Notes: generated by a model from the letters alone, not told the origin. 59,420 nt of DNA from Campylobacter jejuni (GCA_014305285.1 JACRSG010000005.1:1-59420); one strand, 5' to 3'. Positions 47,720-58,467 are shown, counted from the first letter of the stretch. A program made the numbers and translations.

Positions 47720-48778
47720 ATGTGGATATTTTTTCGTTTTATTTCAGGGATTTATTTAAAAAATTTTTTTATCATATTTTTTTCTTTGCTTAGTTTTTAT
47801 TGCGGTATTGATTTGCTCTTAAATTTTAAAGATTTACCAAAAGCCGCAAATCTTGATTTGCTTTATGTTATGTTTTTATCTTTCTCAGCAGTGCCTTATG
47901 TATTACCCATTTCTTTGATTTTTGCTTTGGTAGTTTCTTTGATTTCTATGATCAGGGCAAATGAATTTGTAAGTCTTTATGCATTAGGACTGAGTAGAAA
48001 TTATGTCATTTTATTTCCTTTTTTATGGGCTTTGTTTTTTTGTTGTATTTATATAGGCTTGAATTTTACTTCTTTTGCTTATGCAAATGATTATAAGAGA
48101 AATATTTTAAAAAATGGCACTATTATGAATCAAAGCGGAGAAGTATTTCTGAAATTTAACAATAATTTTGTTTATATTTCAAAGATAAACAATGGACAAA
48201 ATAGTGCTCAAAATATAAAAATTTTTAATATTAATGATTTAAATTTAAACTCTTTTGTAAGTGCTAAGAATGCCCATTTTGAAGGTGAAAGTTGGATTTT
48301 GCGAGATGGTAATATTACATTATTACCTAAAAACTATGAACTTGCTAATGATGGTTTAAAGATACAAGATTTTTCCGAGCTTAAATCACTTGAAGGTTTT
48401 AAACCAAAGATTATAGAAGGGGTTGCTAGTAATAGTGATTATTCAATATCTGATGCACTTGAAAGTTTTGAGCTTTTTAAGGCACAAAATGTCAAGACAG
48501 ATGCTCTTAAAATCAATCTTTATAAATTTATTTTTACTCCTTTTTTTGCACCATTTTTAATGCTTATTATGTATTATTTTTTTCCTGTAATAGCAAGATT
48601 TTTTAATCTCGCTTTTGTGACTTTTATAGCTTTTGTAGTGACTTTGATGATTTGGGGAGTCTTGTTTTTGCTTACTAGATTAAGCGAGAATAGTGTAATT
48701 GCAAGTGAGATTGGCATTGTAATACCTATTATCATTTTGGGTTGTTTAAGTGCTTATATGTGTTATAAGCATCGATAA
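47720..48778 (+). CDS. LptF/LptG (YjgP/YjgQ) family permease
   Basis: A 352-aa inner-membrane protein: about three membrane segments in residues 10-120, a periplasmic beta-jellyroll-like domain (about 125-260, NQSGEVFLKFNNNFVYISKINNG), then about three more from residue 265. This is the architecture of LptF/LptG, which extract lipopolysaccharide from the inner membrane. ISMIRANEFVSLYALGLSR matches the cytoplasmic loop that contacts LptB. I favour LptG by context (Cj0313) but cannot separate it from LptF by eye. It starts one base after the pth stop. Confidence 0.85.
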   Translation: MWIFFRFISGIYLKNFFIIFFSLLSFYCGIDLLLNFKDLPKAANLDLLYVMFLSFSAVPYVLPISLIFALVVSLISMIRANEFVSLYALGLSRNYVILFPFLWALFFCCIYIGLNFTSFAYANDYKRNILKNGTIMNQSGEVFLKFNNNFVYISKINNGQNSAQNIKIFNINDLNLNSFVSAKNAHFEGESWILRDGNITLLPKNYELANDGLKIQDFSELKSLEGFKPKIIEGVASNSDYSISDALESFELFKAQNVKTDALKINLYKFIFTPFFAPFLMLIMYYFFPVIARFFNLAFVTFIAFVVTLMIWGVLFLLTRLSENSVIASEIGIVIPIIILGCLSAYMCYKHR

Positions 48779-48821
48779 ATTAAGCTTTGTGTAGTAAAAT
48801 TATAAAAATTAAAGGTTAAAT

Positions 48822-50030
48822 ATGGATTATAAACAATTGAAGCAAGAATTTAACACTCCTTTTTATATTTACAATTTTGATTTTATAAAAGAGCGTTTTT
48901 TAAATCTCAAAGATGCTTTTAAAGCCAGAAAATCTCAAATTTTTTATGCTGTAAAAGCCAATTCAAATTTAAGTCTGTTGCAAATGCTTGCAAATTTAGA
49001 TAGTGGATTTGATTGTGTGAGTATAGGCGAGGTAAAGCGTGCTTTAAAAGTAGGGGCAAAAGCTTATAAGATTATTTTTAGCGGAGTAGGAAAAACCAAA
49101 GAAGAGTTAAAACAAGCCTTAGAATATGATATTTTATATATCAACCTTGAAAGCGAAGCTGAAATGATGCTTTTAGAAAGCGTGGCTAAAAAACTTCGTT
49201 TAAAGGCAAGAATCAGTATTCGTGTTAATCCAAATGTTGATGCAAAAACTCATCCTTACATCTCTACGGGACTAAATGAAAATAAATTTGGTGTTGAAAT
49301 TGATATAGCAAGAAAAATGTATCTTTATGCAAAAAATTCATCTTTTTTAGAACCTGTTGGAGTGCATTTTCATATAGGTTCGCAACTTTTAGATATTTCT
49401 CCTGTTCATGAGGCAGCAGGCATTGTTGCAAAACTTGTAAGAGAATTAAAAGTCTTACAAATCGATCTTAAATTTTTTGATATAGGCGGTGGTTTGGGTG
49501 TCGCTTATAAAAAAGATGAGTGTGAGCCTGATCTTTATCATTATGCACAAGGTATATTAGCACAGCTTCATGGACTTGATTTAACTATAGGAATGGAGCC
49601 TGGGAGGTATTTAGTTGCTAAAAGCGGAGAATTTGTTTGTTCGGTACTTTATGAAAAACAAAATAAAACCAAGCGTTTTGTTGTAGTAGATGGAGCGATG
49701 AATGATCTGATACGTCCAAGTTTATATGAGGCTTATCATGAAATAATCTTACCTTATAATCAAGGTGAAGAGAGTTTATGTGATGTTGTGGGCGGAATTT
49801 GCGAGAGTGGAGATTTCTTTGCTAAAGCAAGGTCTTTACCTAGCACGCAAAGTGGTGATATTATGGTTATTAAAAATACCGGATCTTATGGTTTTAGCAT
49901 GAGTAGTAATTATAATACTCGTAATAAAGTTTGTGAATTAGCCTTTGAAGAAGGACGGGTAAGATTGATCCGCCAAAGAGAAAATTTTGAAGATCAGATT
50001 GCTTTAGAAGAGAAATTTGTAAAGGCTTAA
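48822..50030 (+). CDS. lysA: Diaminopimelate decarboxylase
   Basis: A 402-aa PLP enzyme (fold III) for the last step of lysine synthesis. Motifs: IFYAVKANSNLSLLQML with the PLP lysine, GFDCVSIGEVKRAL, FHIGSQLLDISP, DIGGGLGVAY, MEPGRYLVAKSGEFVCSVLY, and CESGDFFAKARSLP, which carries the active-site Cys. It lies 43 bases after the permease gene and one base before the HAD gene, in the conserved lysA-HAD-pheA-hisC order. Confidence 0.96.
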   Translation: MDYKQLKQEFNTPFYIYNFDFIKERFLNLKDAFKARKSQIFYAVKANSNLSLLQMLANLDSGFDCVSIGEVKRALKVGAKAYKIIFSGVGKTKEELKQALEYDILYINLESEAEMMLLESVAKKLRLKARISIRVNPNVDAKTHPYISTGLNENKFGVEIDIARKMYLYAKNSSFLEPVGVHFHIGSQLLDISPVHEAAGIVAKLVRELKVLQIDLKFFDIGGGLGVAYKKDECEPDLYHYAQGILAQLHGLDLTIGMEPGRYLVAKSGEFVCSVLYEKQNKTKRFVVVDGAMNDLIRPSLYEAYHEIILPYNQGEESLCDVVGGICESGDFFAKARSLPSTQSGDIMVIKNTGSYGFSMSSNYNTRNKVCELAFEEGRVRLIRQRENFEDQIALEEKFVKA

Positions 50031-50031
50031 A

Positions 50032-50799
50032 ATGTTTTTTTTAGATGTTCAAGGGACTTTGATTTCTGATTATGATAAATCTTTAATCCATGGTGCTAAA
50101 GAATTGATTGATTTTTTAAATGCAAAAAATCTTCCTTATCTTATCATCACTAACAATACAAAAAAACTTGATTTTTTAGAAAAATTACAACAAAAAGGAT
50201 TAGCTATAAAAGAAAATGCTTATATTGATCCTTTTAGCGTTTTAAAACACCTTTTAAAACCTTGCAAAGTTGCGGCTTTTGGTGCAGATGAGTTTGTAAA
50301 AAGTCTTGAAAATCTTGGTTTTGAGCTCGATTTTGTAAATCCTAGTGCTGTACTTGTGGCTAGTTATGATGATTTTAAATTTGCAGATTTTGCTAGTATG
50401 ATAGAATTTGCTAGAAGAGAAGTTAGATTTATGGCTATGCACGAAACTAGCATTTATAAAAAAGATGGAAGGTCTTATCCTGGTGTAGGTAGCATTATGG
50501 CTATGCTTAAAAATGCTATTGATTTTGAATACGAGGTTGTGGGTAAGCCTAGTATTGCTTTTTATAAAGAAGCTTTAAATTTATTAAGAAGACAAAATTC
50601 AAAAATCGATTTTGAAGATATTAAAATCATTAGCGATGATTTTAGAGGAGATTTGCTTAAGGCAAAAGAACTTGGCATGCGAGCCTTGCTAGTTTTAAGC
50701 GGCAAGATAAGTGATACAAAAGGACTTGATACGGATTTGCTTGATGGAATTTATCCTAGTGTTTTTGAGTTTTTAAAGGAGTTAAAATGCCAAATTTAG
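50032..50799 (+). CDS. HAD-IIA (NagD-like) family protein with altered motif I
   Basis: A 255-aa HAD protein (Cj0315 position). Motif I reads FLDVQGTLIS: the nucleophile Asp is present but the second Asp (general acid, D-x-D) is Gln. Motif II is LIITNNTKK, the motif III lysine is probably in VVGKPSIAFYKEAL, and motif IV is IISDDFRGDLLKAKELGM. The cap insertion between II and III is HAD-IIA-like. Loss of the second Asp usually weakens phosphatase activity. The substrate is unknown. It overlaps pheA by 13 bases. Confidence 0.82.
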   Translation: MFFLDVQGTLISDYDKSLIHGAKELIDFLNAKNLPYLIITNNTKKLDFLEKLQQKGLAIKENAYIDPFSVLKHLLKPCKVAAFGADEFVKSLENLGFELDFVNPSAVLVASYDDFKFADFASMIEFARREVRFMAMHETSIYKKDGRSYPGVGSIMAMLKNAIDFEYEVVGKPSIAFYKEALNLLRRQNSKIDFEDIKIISDDFRGDLLKAKELGMRALLVLSGKISDTKGLDTDLLDGIYPSVFEFLKELKCQI

Positions 50800-51860
50800 A
50801 GGAATTTAGAAATAAAATCGATGCGGTTGATGGTAAAATTTTAGAGCTTTTAAACGAAAGAATGACTTATGTTAAAAGTATAGGCGAGCTTAAACAAAGC
50901 AGTGGGGGAAGTATTTATCGTCCTGAGCGTGAAAGAGCCATTATCAATCGTTTGAAAAATGCAAATTTAGGACTTTTAGATCAAAATGCTATAGAGGCAA
51001 TTTATCAAGAAATTTTTGCAGTTTCAAGAAATTTAGAAATGCCTCAAACCATAGCTTATTTAGGGCCTGAGGGAACTTATACCCATCAAGCAGCAAGAAG
51101 TCGTTTTGGTGCGATGAGTCGTTATATAGCCTTGGCTAATATTGAAGATGTTTTTAAAGAGTTAAGCAACAAAGAAGCAAAATACGGGGTTGTGCCTATA
51201 GAAAATAATACCGAAGGTGCAGTGGGCATTACTTTAGATTGTTTGGGTAAATATAATGAGCTTAAAATTTTTGGTGAAATTTATATGGATATTCATCATT
51301 CTTTCGTGGGAATTAATGAAAATTTAAAAGAAATCAAACGCATTTATTCGCATCCACAAGGTTATAACCAATGTCGTAAATTTTTAGAAAGTCATGAACT
51401 TAGTACTATAGAATTTGTTCCCTCAAAATCTACTGCTAATGCTGCTTACTTAGCCTCTCAAGATAAATACGCAGCAGCAATTTGTTCTAAAATAGCTGCT
51501 AAGCTTTATAATGTGCCTGTACTTTTTGATAAAATAGAAGATAATGCAGCTAATAAAACAAGATTTTTAATTTTAAGTGATCTTAAAAATCCTAAAATGC
51601 CAAATTGTAAAACTTCTATTTTAGCACACACAGCACATAAACCTGGCGGGCTTAGTTTTTTATTAGAGCAATTTAAAAAAGAAAATATCAATCTTACCAA
51701 GCTTGAATCTCGTCCTGTAAAATCAAAAGAATTTTTACATAGTTTTTATATAGATTTTGAAGGGCATATTGATGATGAAAATGTAAAAAAGGCCTTAAAA
51801 GATATACAAGAGATTGTTTGGCTTGGATCTTATTTATCAGGACAAAAAAATGAAATTTAA
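50787..51860 (+). CDS. pheA: Chorismate mutase / prephenate dehydratase
   Basis: A 357-aa bifunctional P-protein. The chorismate mutase part (about 1-85) has [23 protein letters not shown]. The prephenate dehydratase part (about 95-270) has [33 protein letters not shown] and [10 protein letters not shown]-terminal ACT domain (about 280-355) contains [26 protein letters not shown] (given in part) for phenylalanine feedback. It is overlapped by the HAD gene and itself overlaps hisC by 11 bases. Confidence 0.96.
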   Translation: MPNLEEFRNKIDAVDGKILELLNERMTYVKSIGELKQSSGGSIYRPERERAIINRLKNANLGLLDQNAIEAIYQEIFAVSRNLEMPQTIAYLGPEGTYTHQAARSRFGAMSRYIALANIEDVFKELSNKEAKYGVVPIENNTEGAVGITLDCLGKYNELKIFGEIYMDIHHSFVGINENLKEIKRIYSHPQGYNQCRKFLESHELSTIEFVPSKSTANAAYLASQDKYAAAICSKIAAKLYNVPVLFDKIEDNAANKTRFLILSDLKNPKMPNCKTSILAHTAHKPGGLSFLLEQFKKENINLTKLESRPVKSKEFLHSFYIDFEGHIDDENVKKALKDIQEIVWLGSYLSGQKNEI

Positions 51861-52944
51861 TGAATTTTTAAATCATTTAAGCAATTACGAACCCGGTAAA
51901 GATATAGAAGTTATTGTTAAAGAATATGGCATTAAAGAAGGGATAAAATTAGCAAGTAATGAAAATCCTTTTGGCACCCCACCAAAAGCTATAGAGTGTT
52001 TAAAACAAAATGCAAATAAAGCTCATCTTTATCCTGATGATAGTATGATAGAACTTAAAAGTGCGTTGGCTCAAAAATACAAAATTCAAAATGAAAATAT
52101 CATCATTGGTGCAGGCAGTGATCAAGTGATTGAATTTGCTATACATTCTAAGCTAAATTCTAAAAATGCTTTTTTGCAAGCTGGAGTTACTTTTGCTATG
52201 TATGAAATTTATGCCAAACAATGCGGTGCAAAATGTTATAAAACTCAAAGCATTACTCATAATTTAGATGAGTTTAAAAAACTTTATGAAACACATAAAG
52301 ATGAGATTAAACTTATTTTCTTATGCTTGCCAAACAATCCTTTAGGGGAGTGTTTAGATGCAAGTGAGGTGATTGAGTTTATTAAAGGTATAGATGAGGA
52401 TTGTTTAGTTGTGATTGATGCAGCTTATAATGAATTTGCAAGCTTTAAAGATAGTAAAAAACATTTAAAACCTTGTGAATTGATTAAAGAATTTGACAAT
52501 GTGCTTTATTTAGGAACTTTTTCTAAGCTTTATGGATTAGGGGGTTTACGCATTGGTTATGGTATCGCTAATGCTAATATTATCAGTGCATTTTACAAGC
52601 TTCGTGCTCCTTTTAATGTGAGTAATCTCGCCTTAAAAGCAGCAGTTGTAGCAATGGATGATGATGAATTTATTAAAAAAACTTTAGAGAATAATTTTTC
52701 TCAAATGCAGCTTTATAAAGAATTTGCTAAAAAACATAATATTAAAATCATTGATAGTTATACAAATTTCATCACTTATTTTTTTGATGAAAAAAATAGT
52801 ACAGATTTATCTGAAAAATTGCTTAAAAAGGGTATAATAATAAGAAATTTAAGAAGTTATGGTTTAAATGCTATACGCATTACCATGGGAACATCTTATG
52901 AAAATGAAAGATTTTTTACAGAATTTGATAAGATTTTAAGATAG
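51850..52944 (+). CDS. hisC: Histidinol-phosphate aminotransferase
   Basis: A 364-aa class I/II PLP aminotransferase. Motifs: [33 protein letters not shown] (part), [39 protein letters not shown], and [20 protein letters not shown] with the PLP lysine. Start ATG 51850 lies inside the pheA end; the ORF start at 51814 would overlap more and adds a poor leader. HisC/AspAT-like enzymes of this type may also accept aromatic substrates, fitting the pheA linkage. Confidence 0.93.
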   Translation: MKFNEFLNHLSNYEPGKDIEVIVKEYGIKEGIKLASNENPFGTPPKAIECLKQNANKAHLYPDDSMIELKSALAQKYKIQNENIIIGAGSDQVIEFAIHSKLNSKNAFLQAGVTFAMYEIYAKQCGAKCYKTQSITHNLDEFKKLYETHKDEIKLIFLCLPNNPLGECLDASEVIEFIKGIDEDCLVVIDAAYNEFASFKDSKKHLKPCELIKEFDNVLYLGTFSKLYGLGGLRIGYGIANANIISAFYKLRAPFNVSNLALKAAVVAMDDDEFIKKTLENNFSQMQLYKEFAKKHNIKIIDSYTNFITYFFDEKNSTDLSEKLLKKGIIIRNLRSYGLNAIRITMGTSYENERFFTEFDKILR

Positions 52945-52996
52945 ATATAAATCAAATAAAATATGTAAAATTCGCTAAACTAAGGGATGAGAATTA

Positions 52997-54676
52997 ATGG
53001 ATTTTAAAAATATGCTTCTTCAAATTGGGCAACTTTATCAAAATTTAACTCGCAAGCAGCGTATAGTGATTGCTGCATCTATTGTAGTGGTGGTTGGGTT
53101 TTTGGTTTTTTTAGCTTTATTTCGTGGAAGCGGTAGTAATGCAAATAATGGATATGCAGTTTTAGTTGAAAATGTAAGTCCAAGTTCTTCTGCTGCAATT
53201 GTAGCTAAACTTGAACAAAATAATATTCCTTATAAATTAGAAAGTGAAAATAAAATTTTAGTTCCACAAGAACAGGTTTATCGTCAAAGAATGTTTATTG
53301 CAAGTGAGGGGCTTATTAAAGATAGTCGTGTGGGTTTTGAAGCTTTTGATACTCAAGCTTTTGGAGCTACAAATGAAGAACAAAAGGTAAAATACCAAAG
53401 AGCTATAGAAGGCGAGCTTGCAAGAACTATTGAGACTTTAGAACCTATACGCAGTGCTGTTGTACACATAGCGTTTCCTAAAGATAGTGTTTTTACCGAA
53501 AGACAAATTCCACCCACATCTTCAGTTGTTGTTAATGTTCGCGAAGGCTTGAAGCTTACTAGAAAACAAATTGATGGTATAAAAAATATTGTTTCAGCAG
53601 CAGTTCCAAAACTTACTAAAGAAAATGTTAAAATTAGTGATCAAAGTGGCGTACCTTTAGATGAGCAAGAAGCGTATGAAGATGACTTGGTTCGTGCACA
53701 AATTAAATTTAAAAGTGATCAAGAAAAAGCTTTAGAAGATAAAATTATAGAAAATTTGGCTCCTTTTGCAGGTGGCATGGACAAAGTGAAAGTAAGTGTA
53801 AATATAGATTTTGATTTTTCCAAGCAAGAATCTCAAAGTGAAATTTATGATCCAAATCCTATAGTGCGTAGCGAACAAACTTTAAACGAGGAAAGAACAG
53901 GTAGAAAAGATCCAGAAATTCAGGGTGTTCCAGGTGCTGTTTCTAATATAGGCCCTGTTGAAGGACTCGACAGTAAGGGTCAAATTGATACTTATAAAAA
54001 AAATCAAGTTACTACAAATAATGAACTTTCTAAAACTATTACAAATACCAAAAAACAATTTGCAACAGTTTTACGTACTTCAGCAGCTGTTACTATAGAT
54101 GGAAAATATCAAGATGTGGTTGATGAAAATGGAGATGTAAAAAGCGAATATGTTCCATTGACTAAAGAAGAGCTTGCAAGTGTTGAGAGTATAGTTAAAA
54201 ATACTATTAATTTTAGTGCTACCAGAGGTGATAGTGTTGTAGTGCAAAATTTACCATTTCATCGTGAGTCGATTAGAGTTGAAAATAAAGTTAAAACCTT
54301 TTACAATCGTTTTGTTGAGCCATTTATTCCACCGGTTAAGTATTTTATTGCAGCGATTTTACTTTTTATTTTTTACAAAAAAGTCATTGCACCATTTACT
54401 CAAAAAATGCTCGAAGATGTCGCAGCACAAGAGGAAGCGCAAGCTCCAAATGCTGTTTTAGATGATGCTGAAGATGCTTTGGAGAAATTTAATGCAGCAA
54501 GGAAAAAAGTTGAAGAACAACTCGGTTTTGGAGATAACTTCAATGAAGATTCTATCCAGTATGAGGTTTTACTTGAAAAATTGCGTGGTTTAGTAAGTGA
54601 TAAAAGCGAGGAAATTGCAGTACTTTTACAGAACTTAATTGAAAATGATAGTGAATTTGGCGAAAAGGATATGTGA
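52997..54676 (+). CDS. fliF: Flagellar MS-ring protein FliF
   Basis: A 559-aa protein that forms the MS ring in the inner membrane. Two membrane segments are visible, about residues 24-43 and 438-457 (PPVKYFIAAILLFIFYKKVI). Ring-building motif SRVGFEAFDTQAFGATNEEQKVKYQRAIEGELARTIETL (part) follows the first, and the C-terminal tail after the second segment binds FliG. TAAGGGATG precedes the start. The 52-bp spacer after hisC probably holds the promoter for fliF-fliG-fliH-dxs. Confidence 0.96.
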   Translation: MDFKNMLLQIGQLYQNLTRKQRIVIAASIVVVVGFLVFLALFRGSGSNANNGYAVLVENVSPSSSAAIVAKLEQNNIPYKLESENKILVPQEQVYRQRMFIASEGLIKDSRVGFEAFDTQAFGATNEEQKVKYQRAIEGELARTIETLEPIRSAVVHIAFPKDSVFTERQIPPTSSVVVNVREGLKLTRKQIDGIKNIVSAAVPKLTKENVKISDQSGVPLDEQEAYEDDLVRAQIKFKSDQEKALEDKIIENLAPFAGGMDKVKVSVNIDFDFSKQESQSEIYDPNPIVRSEQTLNEERTGRKDPEIQGVPGAVSNIGPVEGLDSKGQIDTYKKNQVTTNNELSKTITNTKKQFATVLRTSAAVTIDGKYQDVVDENGDVKSEYVPLTKEELASVESIVKNTINFSATRGDSVVVQNLPFHRESIRVENKVKTFYNRFVEPFIPPVKYFIAAILLFIFYKKVIAPFTQKMLEDVAAQEEAQAPNAVLDDAEDALEKFNAARKKVEEQLGFGDNFNEDSIQYEVLLEKLRGLVSDKSEEIAVLLQNLIENDSEFGEKDM

Positions 54677-55704
54677 TGATCAAGCTAAATGAAGAACAAA
54701 AAATGGTCTATGATGATTTATCGATGTCTGAGAAGGTAGCGATATTTCTTATACAACTTGGCGAAGATGCAACGACTTCTGTGTTTTCACATATGGAAAT
54801 TGACGTAATTACGGAAATCTCACGTTATATTGCCATGGCTAAAAATGTCGATAGATCTATAGCTACTGCGGTTTTAGAAGAATTTTACACTCTGCTTCAA
54901 TCAAATCAATATATTAAAAGTGGTGGTTTGGAATATGCTAAAGAAATACTTTTTCGTACTTTTGGACCAGAGATTGCAAATAAAATTCTTGAAAAACTCA
55001 CTAAAAGTATGGAGAACAATCAAAATTTTGCTTATTTGGCACAAATTAAACCACAGCAACTTGCAGATTTTATTACCAAAGAGCACCCACAAACCATCGC
55101 TCTTATTTTAGCACATATGGATTCTATTCATGCAGCAGAAACTTTAGAGTATTTTAGTGATGAGTTAAGAGCTGAGGTGGTCATAAGAATGGCAAATCTC
55201 GGTGATATTTCTCCAAGCATTATTAAAAGAGTTTCTGCAGTGCTAGAAAGCAAGCTTGAAAGTCTTACTTCTTATAAGGTTGAAGTGGGTGGTCCAAGAG
55301 CAGTAGCGGAAGTGCTTAATCGTTTGGGTCAAAAAGCAAGCAAATCAACTATTACTTATATTGAGCAAAGTGATGAACGTTTGGCTGAAACAATCAAAGA
55401 ATTGATGTTTACTTTTGATGATATACAAAAACTTAGCACCCAAGCTATAAGAGAAATTTTAAAAGTAGCCGATAAGCGTGATTTAATGATAGGTTTAAAA
55501 GGTGCAAGCGAAGAGTTAAAGCAAAAATTTTTGGCTAATATGTCTACGCGTGCGAGTGAAGCTTTTCTTGAAGAAATGGGTTTTTTGGGTGCTGTGCGTG
55601 TTAAAGATGTTGAAGATGCGCAAAGAAAGGTTGTTGAAGTGGTGCAAAAACTTGCAGAACAAGGACTTGTGCAAACAGGTGATGCGGATGAAATGATAGA
55701 GTAG
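54676..55704 (+). CDS. fliG: Flagellar motor switch protein FliG
   Basis: A 342-aa protein coupling the MS ring to torque generation. EKVAIFLIQLGEDATTSVFSHM is the N-terminal FliF-binding domain; EHPQTIALILAHM is the EHPQ motif of the middle domain. The C-terminal domain has LMFTFDDIQKLSTQAIREILKVADKRDLMIGLKGA (part), with charged residues that meet MotA. ATG 54676 is preferred over GTG 54673; both overlap the fliF stop. Confidence 0.95.
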   Translation: MIKLNEEQKMVYDDLSMSEKVAIFLIQLGEDATTSVFSHMEIDVITEISRYIAMAKNVDRSIATAVLEEFYTLLQSNQYIKSGGLEYAKEILFRTFGPEIANKILEKLTKSMENNQNFAYLAQIKPQQLADFITKEHPQTIALILAHMDSIHAAETLEYFSDELRAEVVIRMANLGDISPSIIKRVSAVLESKLESLTSYKVEVGGPRAVAEVLNRLGQKASKSTITYIEQSDERLAETIKELMFTFDDIQKLSTQAIREILKVADKRDLMIGLKGASEELKQKFLANMSTRASEAFLEEMGFLGAVRVKDVEDAQRKVVEVVQKLAEQGLVQTGDADEMIE

Positions 55705-55711
55705 GTAAGAG

Positions 55712-56542
55712 ATGGTTAATCGTAGCAATGTAATTTCTGGTGGAGCTTCTAATCAGCATGTTGTTGAAGGATATCGTTTTAAAGTTATTTCAGAATTTGA
55801 TAATCATATAGGAGAAAAAAAACATACTCAAACTCCAGATGAAGGAAATGCTAATATATCTTTAAATGATGAAAAACCAGTGGAAGAAAATCAAGCCATT
55901 GCCTCTACTCAAGCTGTTCTAGAAACTCAAGCTCCAACATTTCAACCAAGTTTTGTTGAAGATTTGCTTAGCAAAACAGATGAAATGTCAAGCAATATTA
56001 TTAAACTTCAAATGCAAATAGAAAGTCAAGAGAATGAATTTAACAACCGCTTAAATTCAGAACTTGAAAATGCTAAAGAAAAATTTACCAAAGAGGGTTA
56101 TGAGAAAGCAAAAGAAGAATTTCAAAAGGAATTGGGTGATTTTAAAGATAAGTATTTAAAAAGTATAGCTAAACTCGATAATGCTTGTGAAAATCTTGAA
56201 AATTTCATAGAAAAAAATGAGAAAGAATTAGCAGATACTGCTATAGATATTGCTAAAGAAGTAATCTTAAAAGAACTTGAACTAAATTCAAGCAAGATAG
56301 CTTATGCTTTGGCTAAAGATTTAATTGGAGAGCTTAAAGGTGCTAGTGCAATTGAGCTTAAAGTTAATGCAGAGGATTATGAGTATTTAAAAGAACAATT
56401 GGATCAGAATGCTCATATTAAAATAAGTCTTGATGATGCAATTAGCAAAGGAAGTGTTGTTATTATAAGTGATGCAGGTAATATAGAATCCAATCTTAAT
56501 TCTCGTTTAACTAAAATTAAAAAAATGATGAATAATGAGTAA
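55712..56542 (+). CDS. fliH: Flagellar export apparatus protein FliH
   Basis: A 276-aa protein, 7 bases after fliG. The N-terminus is polar and disordered (Q, N, E and P rich); a coiled coil spans about 85-165 (NEFNNRLNSELENAKEKFTKEGYEKAKEEF, part), with a G-x-x-x-A/E-like pattern typical of FliH. A C-terminal alpha/beta domain has ADTAIDIAKEVILKELELNSSKI. FliH regulates the FliI ATPase. It overlaps dxs by 8 bases. Confidence 0.9.
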   Translation: MVNRSNVISGGASNQHVVEGYRFKVISEFDNHIGEKKHTQTPDEGNANISLNDEKPVEENQAIASTQAVLETQAPTFQPSFVEDLLSKTDEMSSNIIKLQMQIESQENEFNNRLNSELENAKEKFTKEGYEKAKEEFQKELGDFKDKYLKSIAKLDNACENLENFIEKNEKELADTAIDIAKEVILKELELNSSKIAYALAKDLIGELKGASAIELKVNAEDYEYLKEQLDQNAHIKISLDDAISKGSVVIISDAGNIESNLNSRLTKIKKMMNNE

Positions 56543-58382
56543 AAAATTTGCCCATACTCAAGAAGAGTTAGAAAAACTAAGTTTAAAAGAATTAGAAAGT
56601 TTAGCAGCATCTATACGTGAAAAAATCATACAAGTTGTGAGTAAAAACGGTGGACATTTAAGTTCAAATTTGGGTGCTGTAGAACTTAGTATGGCAATGC
56701 ATTTAGTTTTTAATGCAAAAAAAGATCCTTTTATTTTTGATGTGTCGCATCAGTCTTATACACACAAGCTTTTAAGTGGAAAAGAGGAAGTGTTTGATAC
56801 TTTAAGACAAATCAATGGTTTGAGTGGTTATACAAAACCTAGTGAGGGGGATTACTTTGTAGCAGGGCATTCAAGTACTTCTATTTCTTTGGCGGTAGGT
56901 GCTTGTAAAGCCATTGCTTTAAAGGGTGAAAAACGTATTCCCATTGCTTTGATTGGAGATGGAGCTTTAAGTGCAGGTATGGCTTATGAGGCTTTAAATG
57001 AATTAGGTGATTCTAAATTTCCTTGCGTAATACTTTTAAATGATAATGAAATGAGTATTTCAAAGCCAATTGGAGCGATTTCAAAATATCTTTCTCAGGC
57101 TATGGCAACGCAGTTTTATCAAAGTTTGAAAAAGCGTATTGCTAAAATGTTAGATATATTGCCCGATAGTGCTACTTATATGGCTAAACGTTTTGAAGAG
57201 AGTTTTAAACTTATTACTCCTGGGCTTTTATTTGAAGAATTAGGGCTTGAATATATAGGGCCTATTGATGGACATAATTTAGGTGAAATTATTTCTGCAT
57301 TAAAACAAGCAAAAGCTATGCAAAAGCCTTGTGTGATACATGCTCAAACCATAAAGGGCAAAGGTTATACTTTAGCTGAAGGAAAACATGCTAAATGGCA
57401 TGGGGTAGGAGCTTTTGATATAGATAGTGGAGAGAGTATTAAAAAAAGTGATATTAAAAAATCTGCTACTGAAATTTTTTCTAAGAATTTGCTTGATTTA
57501 GCCTCAAAATATGAAAACATTGTTGGGGTTACCGCGGCTATGCCAAGCGGAACGGGTCTTGATAAACTTATAGAAAAATATCCAAATCGTTTTTGGGATG
57601 TGGCTATTGCAGAACAGCATGCAGTAACCTCTATGGCTGCTATGGCAAAAGAAGGGTTTAAACCTTTTATTGTGATATATAGCACCTTTTTACAGCGTGC
57701 TTATGATCAAGTGATCCATGATTGTGCGATTATGAATTTAAATGTGGTTTTTGCTATGGATAGAGCAGGGATAGTAGGTGAAGATGGAGAGACACATCAA
57801 GGTGTTTTTGATCTTAGTTTTTTAGCTCCTTTGCCAAATTTCACTCTTTTAGCTCCAAGAGATGAACAAATGATGCAAAATATAATGAAGTATGTTTATT
57901 TACATCAAGGACCTATTGCTTTTCGTTATCCTAGAGGAAGTTTTATTTTGGATAAAGAATTTGATTCTTGTGAAGTAAGGCTTGGTAAGGCACAATGGCT
58001 TGTAAAAAATAATAGTGAAATTGCTTTTTTAGGTTATGGACAAGGTGTGGCAAAAGCGTGGCAAGTCTTAAGAGCCTTGCAAGAAATGAATAATAATGCT
58101 AATTTGATCGATTTAATTTTTGCTAAACCTTTAGATGAAGAACTTTTATACGAGCTTGCTAAAAAAAGTAAAATTTGGTTTATTTTTAGTGAAAATGTTA
58201 AAATTGGTGGTATAGAGAGTTTAATTAATAATTTTTTACAAAAATATGATTTGCATGTAAAAGTTGTTAGTTTTGAATATGAAGACAAATTTATTGAACA
58301 TGGAAAAACAAGCGAGGTAGAAAAAAACCTAGAAAAAGATATCAATAGTTTATTGACGAAAGTTTTAAAATTTTATCATTAA
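56535..58382 (+). CDS. dxs: 1-deoxy-D-xylulose-5-phosphate synthase
   Basis: A 615-aa thiamine diphosphate enzyme starting the MEP isoprenoid pathway. Motifs: GGHLSSNLGAVELSMAMH, HQSYTHKLLSG, GHSSTSISLAVG, IGDGALSAGMAYEALNELGDSKFP with the ThDP G-D-G, LNDNEMSISKPIGA, DIAEQHAV-like VAIAEQHAVTSMAAMA, and DRAGIVGEDGETHQGVFDLSFL. Full length. Its position at the end of the flagellar operon is the Campylobacter arrangement. Confidence 0.97.
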   Translation: MSKKFAHTQEELEKLSLKELESLAASIREKIIQVVSKNGGHLSSNLGAVELSMAMHLVFNAKKDPFIFDVSHQSYTHKLLSGKEEVFDTLRQINGLSGYTKPSEGDYFVAGHSSTSISLAVGACKAIALKGEKRIPIALIGDGALSAGMAYEALNELGDSKFPCVILLNDNEMSISKPIGAISKYLSQAMATQFYQSLKKRIAKMLDILPDSATYMAKRFEESFKLITPGLLFEELGLEYIGPIDGHNLGEIISALKQAKAMQKPCVIHAQTIKGKGYTLAEGKHAKWHGVGAFDIDSGESIKKSDIKKSATEIFSKNLLDLASKYENIVGVTAAMPSGTGLDKLIEKYPNRFWDVAIAEQHAVTSMAAMAKEGFKPFIVIYSTFLQRAYDQVIHDCAIMNLNVVFAMDRAGIVGEDGETHQGVFDLSFLAPLPNFTLLAPRDEQMMQNIMKYVYLHQGPIAFRYPRGSFILDKEFDSCEVRLGKAQWLVKNNSEIAFLGYGQGVAKAWQVLRALQEMNNNANLIDLIFAKPLDEELLYELAKKSKIWFIFSENVKIGGIESLINNFLQKYDLHVKVVSFEYEDKFIEHGKTSEVEKNLEKDINSLLTKVLKFYH

Positions 58383-58467
58383 TATAGTAAAAAATATTAT
58401 TTAATATAAACTTCTTTTAATAAAAATTTTATTATTATTTTTACCTAAAAGAGCAAGGAATAAATAA

